Below are positions 47,809 to 59,230 of a DNA stretch of 64,000 nucleotides, piece by piece. Numbering within the stretch: position 1 is the first letter of the stretch; each line of letters opens with the position of its first letter. The notes under the pieces were generated by a model that ran no database searches, had not been told where the DNA came from, and saw nothing but the letters and a program-made list of their open reading frames with translations. Source of the DNA: Clarireedia homoeocarpa (lineage: Eukaryota; Ascomycota; Leotiomycetes; Helotiales; Rutstroemiaceae). The translations under genes were made by a program, and so were the position numbers. The stretch is from assembly GCA_001465935.1 (NCBI GenBank), contig LNKV01000063.1, forward strand, positions 62,001-126,000. The letters are read 5' to 3'.

Positions 47809-48555
47809 CGTGAGATCTTATTGCAGTGTGCTGTCTCCTTGTGTTGTTAACAACAACTGAGAAAACTATTGAGAATAGAACTGCATTAGCGCAGAAACCG
47901 ACATCTCCACAAAAATACCTATCTACCTATCTACCTACCTATATATCTTGTGTCTATCTATGATCGTCGACTAATGAAACTTCTTACAGGACTAGGTAAC
48001 CACAATCATTTTTCCGATTCAGGAGGTTGTGTTGCTTTCATATTTAGATTCTCATTTCATTCGCCACAGATAAGAGTCAATCTCATCATGGTGGCATTGA
48101 AGCATAATGTGCTGGTCTGAGGAGAGGTTCGGTTAATACACCACCGAATGGTGGGAGTTCTCCTGTTTTGAATGCTACCCTGTTATCTAGGCCATTGTGT
48201 GGTGCAGCTGAAGGATTAAGTTTTCTGCGCGAGAATTTTCATGGATTATATCCAATGTCACGTTATCAACACAATAAAGTACACACTCCTCAAATTACAT
48301 CTATATATGGTCGGATATTTTTAGAAAACCTTGACTTCGTCGCACTAATGAGACACTATCGTAGTATTTTGATACACACTGTTTTATTTTCATGTTGTAT
48401 CATGCAATGATTCCTATGCATTCAGCGTGCACCCCGCTCACGTTCATCAATGAGTCGCCTCCAGCTATATCCTAACCAGAAAACCATCCCAACACTCTTC
48501 GTGTTTTTCAGCCTTCATCTCGGAGAATCCCTCTGCATACTACCAATTGTTCCTT
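47809..48555. other. Intergenic, AT-rich
   Basis: Contains short CTAT/CTAC repeats (47920-47960). No gene seen. Confidence 0.5.
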
Positions 48556-49274
48556 CTATTTGTTGGTGATATTACGAGCAACGATGAAGTGTTGATGTTC
48601 AAGGTTACTACCATATGTCGCTGGTGGCTGAAAATCGTACTGATTTTCCTGCAAAAAGTTGAAACCAGCATCTTTTAAAATGGATTTCCAGCCTTCCATA
48701 GGAAAAACGAGCGCTAATGCACTTGCACCCATGAAAATTGTTGATGCACGTCTACCACCGTAGTCGCCATCAGGCTCCAGCAAACGCTCTTTCTCGAAGT
48801 CATCCGCAACCATAGTAGCGAGAAACAGATAACCATTCGGAACAATCCAGGTGCTAATCTTCTTGATTAATGTTGGTAGGTGTTCACCGCTCTCGTTGTA
48901 AAAACAAAAGACAGCGAAGACAGCATCAAAAGTGATTTTGGCTCGTAGTCAAAGAAATTGATCACTTCGAAGGTGCCATCTGGTGCTGCTTTCTGGCTCA
49001 AACTGATCATTGTCGATGAGTTGTCGATGCCATAAATTTTCCTCCCACTTTCAGCAACCATACTGGACACTGGTGTTCCTGTGCCACAACCAATATCGAG
49101 CACAGAAGCCTTCTCCGGTATGATTTTTAATGCCAATTTGACAAAGTCAATCAAACCTGGATTGTGGCTAAATGCTTCTTCATACTTTATGCCTATAGCA
49201 TCAAAGAATTGCGCAGGTACTGGGGCTGGATCTCCCATTATTTCAGGTAGTGAATTCAGATATGAAGGAGTCAA
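48556..49274 (-). pseudogene. SAM-dependent methyltransferase with one frameshift
   Basis: The first frame (from 49274) gives YLNSLPEIMGDPAPVPAQFF and then the SAM-binding motif I, VLDIGCGTGTPVSSMVAESG, followed by the acidic IYGIDNSSTMI loop. The frame then changes after DYEP at an AAAA run (T run at 48936-48939 on the plus strand). The shifted frame continues with FDAVFAVFCFYNESGEHLP and joins the in-phase end: WIVPNGYLFLATMVADDFEK to the stop at 48556. Both sides match one class I methyltransferase of about 240 residues, so a one-base loss in the homopolymer is the simplest reading. It may be a true pseudogene or a base-call error. If functional, a small-molecule O- or N-methyltransferase is likely; the substrate is unknown. 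Confidence 0.82.
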
Positions 49275-50377
49275 TCTAGAGTAGGTAAAATGATATGTAG
49301 AAGAACTTAAACGGTCACATATAAACGAAGTGAGGGCGATTTGTCAAGGAGTAAGACAATCATGATCAAGGAGAAAGGTAAGGAGTAACGATGATCAGAT
49401 CGATCAAGGATAGAGATCAAAAATCGAAGAAGAGTTCGAAATAAGTATGGTGGATAATAAAGTTATCTATTATGAGGTGCTGGCAAGATTGCGAACTGCG
49501 TCAACTCTATATAGTAAGCGGAGTGATTAAATAAATGTATACCAACAGATCTTACGAAAGTCCTGCCAAGTGACAGTGGATTATCTAAGCTATTCATATT
49601 GTTGCTCCTGTGATATCAACAGATCCTCCCGACGGAATCTATGATCCTGATCATCCGAATCTGCAAAGCCCCCTTGCAATATATTTCAGAGTTAGTTGTC
49701 TTTCACATAGTATGCACAGCTACGAGTGAGGCAGTATCTTATCATTTCTGCCGGATCTCTACGCTATGTACACTGCACATTATGTTAAGTGAAGCCTATC
49801 AGTTTGTCTTTTAATTTATGTTCGGAAGTAACTGGAATATACACGGTCCTATCTCTCATATCCAGTATAACCTTCCAGAATCAGGAACGCTACAACACAC
49901 AGAAATAGTGCCAGATCTGTATATGTGCGGCGTTGAGCAGAGATAATTGTTAGATCCGGCTCGTATTCAGCTGGCTTGCGGAATGCCGATAAGGGTAATG
50001 TGGCACGTGGATAGGTGATATCGTAATATTGGTTGATCTATGCTGAAACCTCTCTTGAAGTTTCCTGCAGGGGGATAGATTAGTGGCTTAGATCACTTGG
50101 AAGGGGGGAAAGGCATTAAATGGCCGTTATTCTCTAAGTCAGGGGTTGGTAACTAAGTTCAGGATATTTGTACAGTAGATAAGAGATCTTGATAACCCCT
50201 GGCCATACACTCGATTCTCATTAATTCTATTGTCAGACCTCTAGCATACGCATTACACTAAAAACCTTTTGCCCTGTCTCTACGCTGGCTTCACTTTTCG
50301 TTCTTGTTGTTGACTCTGTGTTTGACCAGGAAAGCCCAAGTACGAACACAAATTTGGCCAGAAGTGAACTTGAAGCA
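49275..50377. promoter_or_regulatory. Divergent region, methyltransferase and permease
   Basis: About 1.1 kb between two divergent genes, without a supported gene. Such a long shared region could carry regulator-binding sites; CGG-type inverted motifs were not clear to me. Confidence 0.4.
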
Positions 50378-52387
50378 ATGAGTTCAAATACTTATGAACT
50401 CAAGGACTATGGGATTAGCGCTACATCAAACACTCAAGACTTCGGGAATGCAGACTTGGACTCTCGACAACAATTAGCAAAGACCACTAAACCCCGATCG
50501 AATGGATCCTACGACGAACATGTGCTTGCTAGATTTGGCAAGAAGCAGCAACTAAAGGTGAGGAGCTCCTTGAGATGAAGCTAATGCAAATCTAATCAAT
50601 AAAATTTAGAGACGATTTCAATCTCTTTCGTCAATTGGATTGACCACCAGTCTTATGCTAACATGGATTGCTATCCTCTGGTAAGCAAACTTGAAAACCG
50701 ATTCCACCATTGCTAATTTGACTGATAAATAAGCTCTCTTCAATACGGCCTCGCAAATGGGGGAACTGCTGGCTTGATCTACGGTTATATAGCAGCTTCA
50801 GTTGGAGGCTTCATGCAAGTACTTGTGATGGCTGAAATGGCGTCTGTGATGCCTCTTGCGGGCGGACCTTTCAATTGGGTAGCTATTCTAGCTCCTCCTT
50901 GGTGCAAAAAGTACTTGAGTTACACTGCTGGGTGGATGACGATCGTCGCCTATCAAGCCTTCAGTTCTGCCGTGTGCTACACAAATGCTTCTTGGATACA
51001 AGGTCTGATTATTTTGAATAATCCGAGTTATGTCCCTAAACTTTGGCATGCGACTCTCTTATTTTATGCAATCATCTTATGGTCGGTCTTCATGAATACA
51101 ATTCTAGGTCGACTACTTCCACGAGTGGAAGCTACAATACTGATCCTTTATATCATTGGTTTCTTTTGGATTATGGTGCCATTAGCCTACTTAGCTGAAC
51201 ACAGGTCTGCAGCAGAAGTATTTGGGGAATTCCAGAACCTCGGCGAGTGGGATACTACGAGCCTTTCTTTCTTTGTGGGCTGGTGGGCCTCTGTATCTTC
51301 ATATATGGGTGAGTGGTTACATTGTCAGTTTTCTACCTAAATATTCCAACGCTAATAATTGAACACAGGCTCGGATGGTTCTGATCACCTTGGTATGTTC
51401 AAACCAAAACCTTCTGCCTTCGAAAATTCAACCTAACATCCCAACAGCTGAGGAGATTCACGACGCACCTCGAGTTCTTCCTTTCAGTATCTGGACAGCT
51501 TTTGTTTTTAACTGTGTGCTTGGCTTTGCCATGCTCATTGCTGTTCTATTCTGCATTAAAGATGTTGAAAGTGCAACTTATTCAGTCACTGGATTTCCCG
51601 TCCTAGACATCTTTGTGAGCGCAATGGAATCAGTCAAAGTGGGCTCTGCAATGGTATTTGAGCAACAATTGGGAATAACTTGCGAAATATTAACTTTTGA
51701 ATATAGGCCATTTTTATATCTGTAATCAACACATTTTCTGCTTCAAGTTGTGCCGCGACCGCGAGTAGGATTCTTTGGGCTTTCGCTCGCGAGAACGGTC
51801 TTCCAGGATCAAAATTCCTTATAAAAGTACGGATTTCTGACGAACACCTTATTAGGAGCTAACAGAATCAGGTGGACCCCAAGACCCGACTACCGACCAA
51901 TGCGATATTGGTCTCTTTACTTATTAACTCTCTGTTGGCATTAATTAGCATTGGATCCATACTAGCCTACAATGTATGACCCCTTCGAAATGAGCTTCTA
52001 CCCCGGATCAAGCTGACGGTTACATTTAAGGCTTTCTACTCTGTGGTACAGGCAGCTTATTATACATCTTTTCTTATTGCTGCTGTTTGTATGCTCAACA
52101 AGCGTCTTACTACCCCAGAATCGGAGCTTCCTTGGGGCCCTTTCCGGCTCCACCGTTTTGGTGTTCCTATTACAATTTTCTCTATTTTGCATAGTATAGT
52201 CGCATTGTTTTTTTCATTCTGGCCGAGCTCCAAGACTGTCACTTCAACGACTATGAACTACAACATCGCTATCTATAGCGGTGCAATACTATTGAGCTTA
52301 ATCTTTTGGATCATGCATGGGAGATATGTTTATAAAGGTCCTAGATGGGAGTTTGATGATGGCCATACACTAGCCGAAAGGTTGTAG
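50378..52387 (+). CDS. APC-superfamily amino acid/choline/GABA permease
   Basis: Eight exons: 50378-50557, 50610-50680, 50734-51308, 51369-51392, 51448-51653, 51707-51826, 51872-51973 and 52031-52387 (544 aa). All phases agree, including the 24-base exon coding for GSDGSDHL. The family pattern is strong: FGKKQQLKRRFQSLSSIGLT, SLQYGLANGGTAGLIYGYI, MAEMASVMPLAGGPFNWVA, then the GSDGSDHLAEEIHDAPRVLP motif of transmembrane region 8, and SCAATASRILWAFARENGLP. About 12 membrane segments are expected. This resembles the fungal Uga4/Hnm1 type for GABA, choline or polyamines; the exact substrate cannot be told. It uses proton symport at the plasma or vacuolar membrane. The upstream GTG-led extension in the same frame is not used because the ATG at 50378 precedes the usual short cytosolic tail. 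Confidence 0.92.
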
Positions 52388-53061
52388 GCAACTGTGAACT
52401 CGAAAGATATAATAAAGGCTGTTTGGGTTTTGATCAGTTGATTTTGATAGCAGGATTTTTTTATGATATGAGAATCTTTTATCTTGAGTCATAAACATAA
52501 TATAGAAAGAAGATACAATTGTTTCTAAAAATAATAATACTATAGAGGTATTCATTCTTAGTAGAACAGTAGTTTAAAAGATGCAGGTCTATATACTAAC
52601 GATATACGACTAGGACAATCGTTTCTTGATCTATATAGAGCATACTATCGATAGAAATAATCGAACACAGGAAATGTAATCCAGGGCGGGGCTCATTCAG
52701 AGGTGATGTAATCTTTGCATGTCAGAAGCAGCATATTCATATTGATCATGCCCGTGCATCTATTTGGATAACTCGGCCGAACTTGATTGCCGTATTATCC
52801 TTGTGGCGATACTTCGAGCGGCACCCTGGTCTATTGCTCGAACCGATGAGACCTTCTATTTTGGTAAAAATAGAATACTCTATTGATTGAAGGTAAGTAT
52901 TATACATGATATCGTGACTGTATCTTTTTCTGAATGAGATATAAAAGACCTCGAATATCCTAACTCTTGAAATACAAAATTTTTACCAGAAGAACAAAAA
53001 GGTCCAGAACTCTTAGAGATCTAAACAAGGAATTTGGTTCAACGATTAATAGCGCAGACAT
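52388..53061. other. Intergenic
   Basis: AT-rich 3' region of the permease and promoter region of the P450; no gene seen. An open frame continues from 52967 into the P450, but its first codons look non-coding. Confidence 0.5.
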
Positions 53062-54490
53062 GTGTCTTCAAATAATACTGTTTCTTCTTGTTTTTACTAT
53101 TTTTTTAAGATGGAACTTAAGTGCTGGCGAGTATAAGCTAAGGGAGCAAAAATTGGTGCGCGAAAGATCTCTCAGAACGATCCAAGACCAATACTCTTCT
53201 GAGGATATTTTGGAGAAAGTTCTGTATGATCTAAGGAAAACGACACTTCGTGCAAGAGCAGCCAAGGCAGGCTCTGCAACGCTGCGGAACTTATGGCGCT
53301 TGAACAACCCTTTCGTATCTGAATCATACGAACTACAGCAAAGTTACAGAGTGACGCTCATGAAGTTCTTCAAGTGGATGAATGAAGAATCATGGACTTC
53401 ATTGTCGATTACAGCGATTCAACAGTTACTTGTAGTTGACAAAACTACTGGAGGTTTAACTCATCTAAATCTGAAAGATGCGAGCCGAAATGTCACTCTC
53501 GCGGCGGTACTTAAGCTTTCTTCGGTATCGTTGACGTGTCACAGGAATGCCTGACTTACATCGGCACTTCAATACATCGGCTTACCATCGAAAAAAAGAG
53601 AGTTTGACATTATCACAGTTGACCCGTCTCGGCTGCCTTCATCGTTGCAAACAGAAGCTGATAGTCTAATTCATAACCTCCGTGATTTGTTTTCTACGGT
53701 CAAGATTCTATCATACTTAACTCAGCATCTTTTATGTTCGGTATCAGGGACTCCGGAAGACTTCAATGCTCTCAATCTACTTATACCTGCCTTTGAGGCT
53801 CCTTGGAGAGCTACTTTCTACACCTTGTTGGCGGTGTTACAGGCAGGCTATAAATCTTTTGAGCACATACAAACTCTTAAAAATTCGACTCCAGATTTCC
53901 CACTATCTCCAGCCGCACAGGCTATTATATGTGAATCTCTTCGTCTTTATCCACCAATTCGCCGCGTACGTCGAGACACGAGAGTAGATATTGAAGCTGT
54001 ACATCTGGATCATAATTGTTGGGGCATAAACTCGAGGTCATTCAATCCAGAGCGCTTTCTTGACGAGACTGGGCAGCATCTTAATCGAAAGTTACTGCAG
54101 GAAGGCTCACCGTGGATTCCATTTGCGGTTGGAAGAATGAACTGTCCTTCTGCTTGGGGGTTCTCAGTACGAATGGTGACAGTCTTGGTCGGGGAGATTT
54201 TAAGAACGATATTCACAGATGGCAAGAATGAACGTGCCGTGATAGGCGAAGAGTGGGATAGCTTAGCCAGAGCGGGGGAAATGCTTAGAACCGGGAGTAT
54301 GAAAATGTTGGAGTGGTTTTTGAGAAATGAAATCAAATATAATCTAAGTTCAGCTTACTTATATATTATGGCCATCGAAGCACTGCTAGATAATGCAAGA
54401 GCGATGCTGCCTCTAGCTTGCGGCATATTTGAAGTATACCTCCGTTGTACTTGGATTGTACGAGAAGAAGTTGTTGTCCTATTTCGTTGA
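53062..54490 (+). pseudogene. Cytochrome P450, frame broken twice
   Basis: The model starts with Met at 53062, followed by a membrane anchor (MCLQIILFLLVFTIFLRWNL). The frame ends at a TGA (53552-53554) and is open again in the same phase to 54490. Between them, a shifted frame reads LKLFFGIVDVSQECLTYIG, as expected for this family. The simplest account is a missing T in the run at 53517-53519 and an extra A in the seven-A run at 53591-53597; the two cancel. Later motifs are clear: LNLLIPAFEAPWRATF (helix I region), the ExxR helix ICESLRLYPPIRRVRR and the heme loop FAVGRMNCPSAWGF with the Cys ligand. No conserved acid-Thr pair is visible in helix I. I found no intron that fixes all phases. 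Fungal P450s of this kind usually hydroxylate secondary metabolites. It could be a pseudogene or an error-laden active gene. Confidence 0.8.
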
Positions 54491-54594
54491 AGTCGTCGAA
54501 TGAGCGTTTCCCGACATTTACCCACCATTGTATACGTAAGCAGTCCTTCCCCTCACAATGCTATTTCATATTCGTCCAACAAAGAAGTGAAGAA

Positions 54595-56250
54595 ATGTCC
54601 CCCCCAACAAAACAGCCTCGCCGCTCCTTGATTGCCTGTGAACCATGCAGAAACCGAAAGCGCAAGTGTAACAGTCAGAAACCATGCGCAAAATGCAAAG
54701 AATCCCAAATCCACTGTTACTACGACGCGTACACGCGCAAGAAACGTAACAAGAAACTGGTATTGGAACGCATGGCAACAGGAGATCAGATATCTGAGGT
54801 CAGAACAGATGCCCCTGATGAGTCCGCAGTGAAGAATTTGCCCGAAGCCAACTCGGCAGCGGCATTTGCGCGCACACTTGCTCTAAAGTTGGACCCGGTT
54901 CGAGCACCGAAGCCGCAGTTGTTTGGGTGGAATATCGGGTTTCGAGGACGTGAAGAAGAGTCGAAAAGCCCAGTCCCATTCTTGCCGGTCACAGAGTTTT
55001 ATACAAAAGAGGAGCTGGAGAGGCTCGCTCATGTTTACTTCGACAAGGTCGATCCTTACTACGGGTTTATTGACCGCGAGCTGTTTACTCATCGCTGCCA
55101 GGCACGGTTGGAGGAACCTGGTAACGATGACGAGTCTTACGATGCTACAATATGCGGTGTCGCAGCGATGGGTCTTTTGTTTTCAGATAGGCAAGCAACC
55201 AGAAATGAGGCTCTCCTCGTAGAAAGCGCCCGCGTGATGTTAGAGAAGTACACCAATCCTGGGCAAGTTTCAATGGATATGATCACTGGTTGGACGCTTC
55301 GCTTAGCCTACTTACGTCTAACGAGCACACCTCACGATGCTTGGATGACCAGCTGTACCGTCATGCATCTAATGGATATAGCTCGATTACATCTTGAGCA
55401 TCCCAGCTCATCCATCCTCATGCAAAACGCCATAACAGACGAGAAAACCGTCACCCCAGAAATCCGTATCAGATTACTCGGTTACGCCCAATACATCCAC
55501 ACATGGATATCCTATGATCTTGGCCTCTCCCGCATTATCCTCCACGGATCAAGATATTCCTCACCATCAAAAACCTGCAAAAATGACCACACAGCCGAGA
55601 TGCTCGGCCTTTTACCTCTATCCGAGCTACTGGATCCGCGCGAGTCAGTCGATCCCGAACGACTAACCAAAGAGCTCTCAAAAATCCTCTGCAACATCGA
55701 CGCACCAGCACCATCCATTCTTTCTCAATGCAATCTCGCACTATGCATATACCGCCGACTGCTCGCTCTCAGCCGCCTGTTAAGCAGCGAGCTCGTCACA
55801 AATCTTCTTCTCTTCACCGCCCGCGCTCTCGCCTGCGCACGCGCACTAGCTCAGACGACAAACCCCTGGAGTCACGTTGCGAGTGTTCCATTCCAGATCC
55901 TCTGCACACTTCTAGCAATCGATAGTCCATCCTCGCATGCGCAACTACCCGATGCGATGAACACGCTGCAGGAAGTCAGCTGGGTCTACGACACAAGCGT
56001 CATGCGCGAAGCGTATCAGACGGCGTGTTTACTGTTAGTGCTGCATCGGAAGAAAAAGCAAGACGAGATAGACCATCTTACCATGCTGGTAGAGAGTCAT
56101 TGTGGTGACGCTGATTCTGGTGCGGGTGGTGCGGGTCAGGGGATGCTGGATCTTGATGAGATGATGGCGGAGGTGCCGGGGTTGGAGAATTTCGACTTTA
56201 CGCAGTTTTTTATGTCGGAGCTGGGTGAGATGGGTGATGATACGGGTTAG
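54595..56250 (+). CDS. Zn2Cys6 transcription factor, candidate pathway regulator
   Basis: One intronless frame of 551 aa. Met at 54595 is chosen because it precedes the zinc cluster by the usual short lead; the frame is open upstream without family signs. Cys15, Cys18, Cys25, Cys31, Cys34 and Cys41 form the binuclear cluster (CEPCRNRKRKC, then PCAKCKESQIHC), followed by the basic linker TRKKRNKK. Residues about 140-400 form the regulatory domain: HVYFDKVDPYYGFIDRELFT, GVAAMGLLFSD, LRLAYLRLTSTPHDAWM and VMHLMDIARLHLEH. The C-terminus is acidic (LDLDEMMAEVPGLENFDFTQ), like an activation domain. It starts 104 bases after the P450 stop, so it is the natural regulator candidate of the permease/P450/methyltransferase group; this is inference from position. 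Confidence 0.9.
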   Translation: MSPPTKQPRRSLIACEPCRNRKRKCNSQKPCAKCKESQIHCYYDAYTRKKRNKKLVLERMATGDQISEVRTDAPDESAVKNLPEANSAAAFARTLALKLDPVRAPKPQLFGWNIGFRGREEESKSPVPFLPVTEFYTKEELERLAHVYFDKVDPYYGFIDRELFTHRCQARLEEPGNDDESYDATICGVAAMGLLFSDRQATRNEALLVESARVMLEKYTNPGQVSMDMITGWTLRLAYLRLTSTPHDAWMTSCTVMHLMDIARLHLEHPSSSILMQNAITDEKTVTPEIRIRLLGYAQYIHTWISYDLGLSRIILHGSRYSSPSKTCKNDHTAEMLGLLPLSELLDPRESVDPERLTKELSKILCNIDAPAPSILSQCNLALCIYRRLLALSRLLSSELVTNLLLFTARALACARALAQTTNPWSHVASVPFQILCTLLAIDSPSSHAQLPDAMNTLQEVSWVYDTSVMREAYQTACLLLVLHRKKKQDEIDHLTMLVESHCGDADSGAGGAGQGMLDLDEMMAEVPGLENFDFTQFFMSELGEMGDDTG

Positions 56251-56504
56251 GGCTGGTGTTTGATTTGTGTTGGGGGTGTATGACCATGAGACTGAGGTGG
56301 CTAGACAGATAAAAGCTTATGTTGCAATAAATCTTGTTCTAGCTATGGAGTGCTCAGCTTTGTAATTTATCAGAAAGTAGATTATAGTAATCAAAATCTG
56401 CAATTTTAGTTACATCATACAAAATAACCTTTTCGCCCACCCGCCTATAAATCTTACTCAACGAAAACACAGAATCAACAACATCTGGCCACTTAGAGCC
56501 CGAC

Positions 56505-57350
56505 TCATGCACCCTTAACCAACCTCAGCATCATAACAAGTCCATTACGTTCCTCCTCTACCACATCCTCATCCCCATCTCCATTTCTTTTCTCCTTCTC
56601 ATTCTCCACCACAACCTCCCTATTTGCCCTCCTCGCCTCACTTAACGTACACCACCCCACCTCCTTAAACTCCAACCCCCTATACAACCTCACTGTCCCT
56701 TCACTGTCCACCTCCCTCCCCCTATTCACCTTAACCGCCAACCCCACCTTAACAACCGTCACTTTCCTTTTCTCTTTCCCCTCCCCCTTCCCCTCCCCCT
56801 TCCCCTCCCCCTTCCCCTCACCCTTCCCCTCACTCATCAGCCTCCCTTCTTCCTCCCCACCACCACATCCCCTCCCATTCCTAACCCACTCTACCGCCTC
56901 CCTACAAAGCCCCCTCCCCACCCCTCTCCCACGATACTCAGGCAACGTAAATAAACTCGACAACTGCCAGAGTTCCTCATCCTCATCCTCTTCTTCTCCC
57001 TTTTCCACATCCGCTTCCAAACCCGGTAAACGAAATTCCTCTTTCCCTTTCGGGCCTATCATCGTGACCTGAGCAATCCACTTCCATTCTCCCTCTTCCT
57101 CTCCACCTCCCTCTCCTCTCACAGCACAAACAAAAACCTCCTTCCCGCCTCCCCCACCAAACAACCTCCCCACCCACTCCTCCTCACTCAACCCGCTCTC
57201 ACTCTCCCACGTCGAAGAAAACGACCCCGGCGCCGCCCGCAACGCTTCTAAGCGCAACGCCTTGTACTTGCGTGCGTAGAAACGCTTATCTTTCTCGTCT
57301 TTCGGGACGCGGAAATATCGCAGTTGATTTTCTGCATATTGGGGAGACAT
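56505..57350 (-). CDS. GNAT-family N-acetyltransferase with GEGK repeat insertion
   Basis: One intronless minus-strand frame of 281 aa. RYFRVPKDEKDKRFYARKYK and LRLEALRAAPGSFSSTWESE at the start, then WIAQVTMIGP and the acetyl-CoA loop LSSLFTLPEYRGRGVGRGLC (residues about 130-148, R-G-R-G-V-G pattern) give a GNAT fold. A segment GEGKGEGKGEGKGEGK (about residues 174-190) interrupts the fold between the CoA helix and the strand KVTVVKVGLAVKVN. The last strand pair is TVRLYRGLEFKEVGWCTL. It transfers an acetyl group to an amine of an unknown acceptor. It converges with the Zn2Cys6 gene, so it probably lies outside that group. Confidence 0.87.
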   Translation of the reverse strand: MSPQYAENQLRYFRVPKDEKDKRFYARKYKALRLEALRAAPGSFSSTWESESGLSEEEWVGRLFGGGGGKEVFVCAVRGEGGGEEEGEWKWIAQVTMIGPKGKEEFRLPGLEADVEKGEEEDEDEELWQLSSLFTLPEYRGRGVGRGLCREAVEWVRNGRGCGGGEEEGRLMSEGKGEGKGEGKGEGKGEGKEKRKVTVVKVGLAVKVNRGREVDSEGTVRLYRGLEFKEVGWCTLSEARRANREVVVENEKEKRNGDGDEDVVEEERNGLVMMLRLVKGA

Positions 57351-58069
57351 TATTACTATCTTTCTTTTCCTCTCTTATATTCTACTGCCACGCTTCGACC
57401 CTTTCTGTCGGAAAAAGAAACTAAACGACAAGTTGACTGTATCAAATTCGAATCCGAAAAAAAAAAGGGTGAAAGACAGAGGAAGTCGAAGAAGAGAAAG
57501 ATAGTGAGTGAGTGTATCTTGCAAAGAAAAAGAAAATTTCATCTCATCCCATCTCATCTCATCTGAAGCATACATGTATTTATACCCAAACAACCCCCAA
57601 CCATCTTCCCCCCCGCCCAAAACAAAATCGCAAAGTCGATATATCAAAAATACATTACATCCGCCAAATCCGCCTCAAAGCCGGCGGATAAAAAAAAGCC
57701 CCCCTCTCCACTCCCAACCCCTTATCTTTCTCCGCGTAAACTTTACGTTAGTTTAACTAAACAAAATCTTCGGTGATGAGTAATCTTCTACTATTTAGTA
57801 CAGTAGTTAACACACATGTTTTCAAATTCATTTTTCATATTCATTTTCACTTAATAAGTTACTACAAGTGAGTTAAACCTCCCACAGTAAGTAAAATCCG
57901 CAAACCACACGCTCAATCACTCACTCCCTTACACCCCAAACAAGAAAAAAACCAAAAAAAACAACCATTCTTTCCTCGACTCGACCCGGCACGCGCAGTA
58001 CACGGACAGACCTGCGTCAAATATAATGTATATTCAATTTAGTTCAGTTCAATTGAAAGCCTATAGATA

Positions 58070-58102
58070 GATGGATGGATGGATGGATGGATGGATGGAT
58101 AG
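58070..58102. repeat. GATG/GGAT tetranucleotide microsatellite
   Basis: About eight copies of a four-base unit. Confidence 0.95.
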
Positions 58103-58965
58103 ATACTGATCTGCAACATACGTTTGGAGAGAATAAGTTAATCCATCTCTATGATTAACAAACGGATGAGTAATCAATCAATCGACAATTGCAGCTGAAC
58201 CGAAGTATAAAACCAAACTGACGGAAAGGGAAAATGTTTGTGTCATTCTGCTTGGTCGTCGTCCCTACGAATATCAATCACATCACCATCATTATAAGAT
58301 ATTCTCCACCGTATACACCTTGCCCCTCCCTCGCTCGCTCCTCGCTCCTCATACCAATCAACTCTACAAGTCACAAGATCTCAGCTAGTTTAACCACAAT
58401 CATTCAACACATTCATCTCATCTCTCAATTTGTTCTTGAATTTGTTATTTAGAACCTAGCATATTTCCTTATCTCTTCCCCATCATTTACCCCCGACCCT
58501 CCACCCATTATCTGCCCTCCCTTCCCCTCGCTGTCCTCCACCTTCTACCATATACACATATACATACACATACACAGCCTCTCCCCTGACCATCTCCTCC
58601 ACCTAACCCACTGGTATCAAATCAAATCAAACCAAATCAAATCAAATCGAACCCTCTCATTCCCTCATCTTCATCCCGCATCTTCATCCCACATCTTCAC
58701 CTTTATCAATCCTCTCAAAAGAAGAAACACACACATGAAAAAACGTCGCATATAAAACTCAACGAAACCTCAACCCCCTCATGCCACAAATAGACGTCAA
58801 CCATATCGCTAGCAACCCAGCTTCATCCCATCCAATCTCCCTAACCCCACCCACGCTCTCGTTTTCTTCGTCCCCTCTCCCTCCACACCCATCTCATACA
58901 CCCCACCATCCCCCCCACAAAAAACAACTCAAGTGAACAGAAAAAGAAAATCATGAATGGTATCT

Positions 58966-58966
<1 letters not shown>

Positions 58967-59000
<34 letters not shown>
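58967..59000. repeat. Poly-A tract
   Basis: 34 consecutive A on the plus strand, 231 bases beyond the Msb1 stop codon. No target-site duplication or open reading frame suggests a retroelement, although a poly-A of this length could be its relic. Confidence 0.9.
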
Positions 59001-59001
<1 letters not shown>

Positions 59002-59230
59002 AAAATAAAAAAACGACAAACCAAAGACCATAAAAGCTGAATCGAGAAAAAAGAAAATTATACGCGCTGCGAAGAAGAAAAGAAATAACGTTGATGATCG
59101 CAGAAAACGGTGAATTTCTTCTCTCAAAGCAAGGTAATTATCGGAGAGTAGAGGTGAATTTTGTGAAACCCAGAGGGTTTATTTGATTTGGTGCAAGAAA
59201 TAAGGTGAAAGCGATAAAGGCATTCTCTGA

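Larger units (their letters stand above)
57351..59230. other. Long intergenic region of low complexity
   Basis: Promoter of the GNAT gene and 3' region of Msb1. Holds a GATG microsatellite (58070-58102), AATCA-type repeats (58618-58650) and a 34-base poly-A (58967-59000). C-rich and T-rich blocks fill the rest. No gene is supported. Confidence 0.6.

Noticed and set aside
53500..53660. An intron as the cause of the P450 frame break
   Set aside because: I tried GT donors near 53507 and 53524 with nearby AG acceptors. None restored the frame while keeping the family-like codons between the breaks, so homopolymer shifts are the simpler account.
58967..59000. Poly-A as the tail of a retroelement insertion
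   Set aside because: No target-site duplication or reverse-transcriptase remnant upstream; treated as a plain homopolymer.
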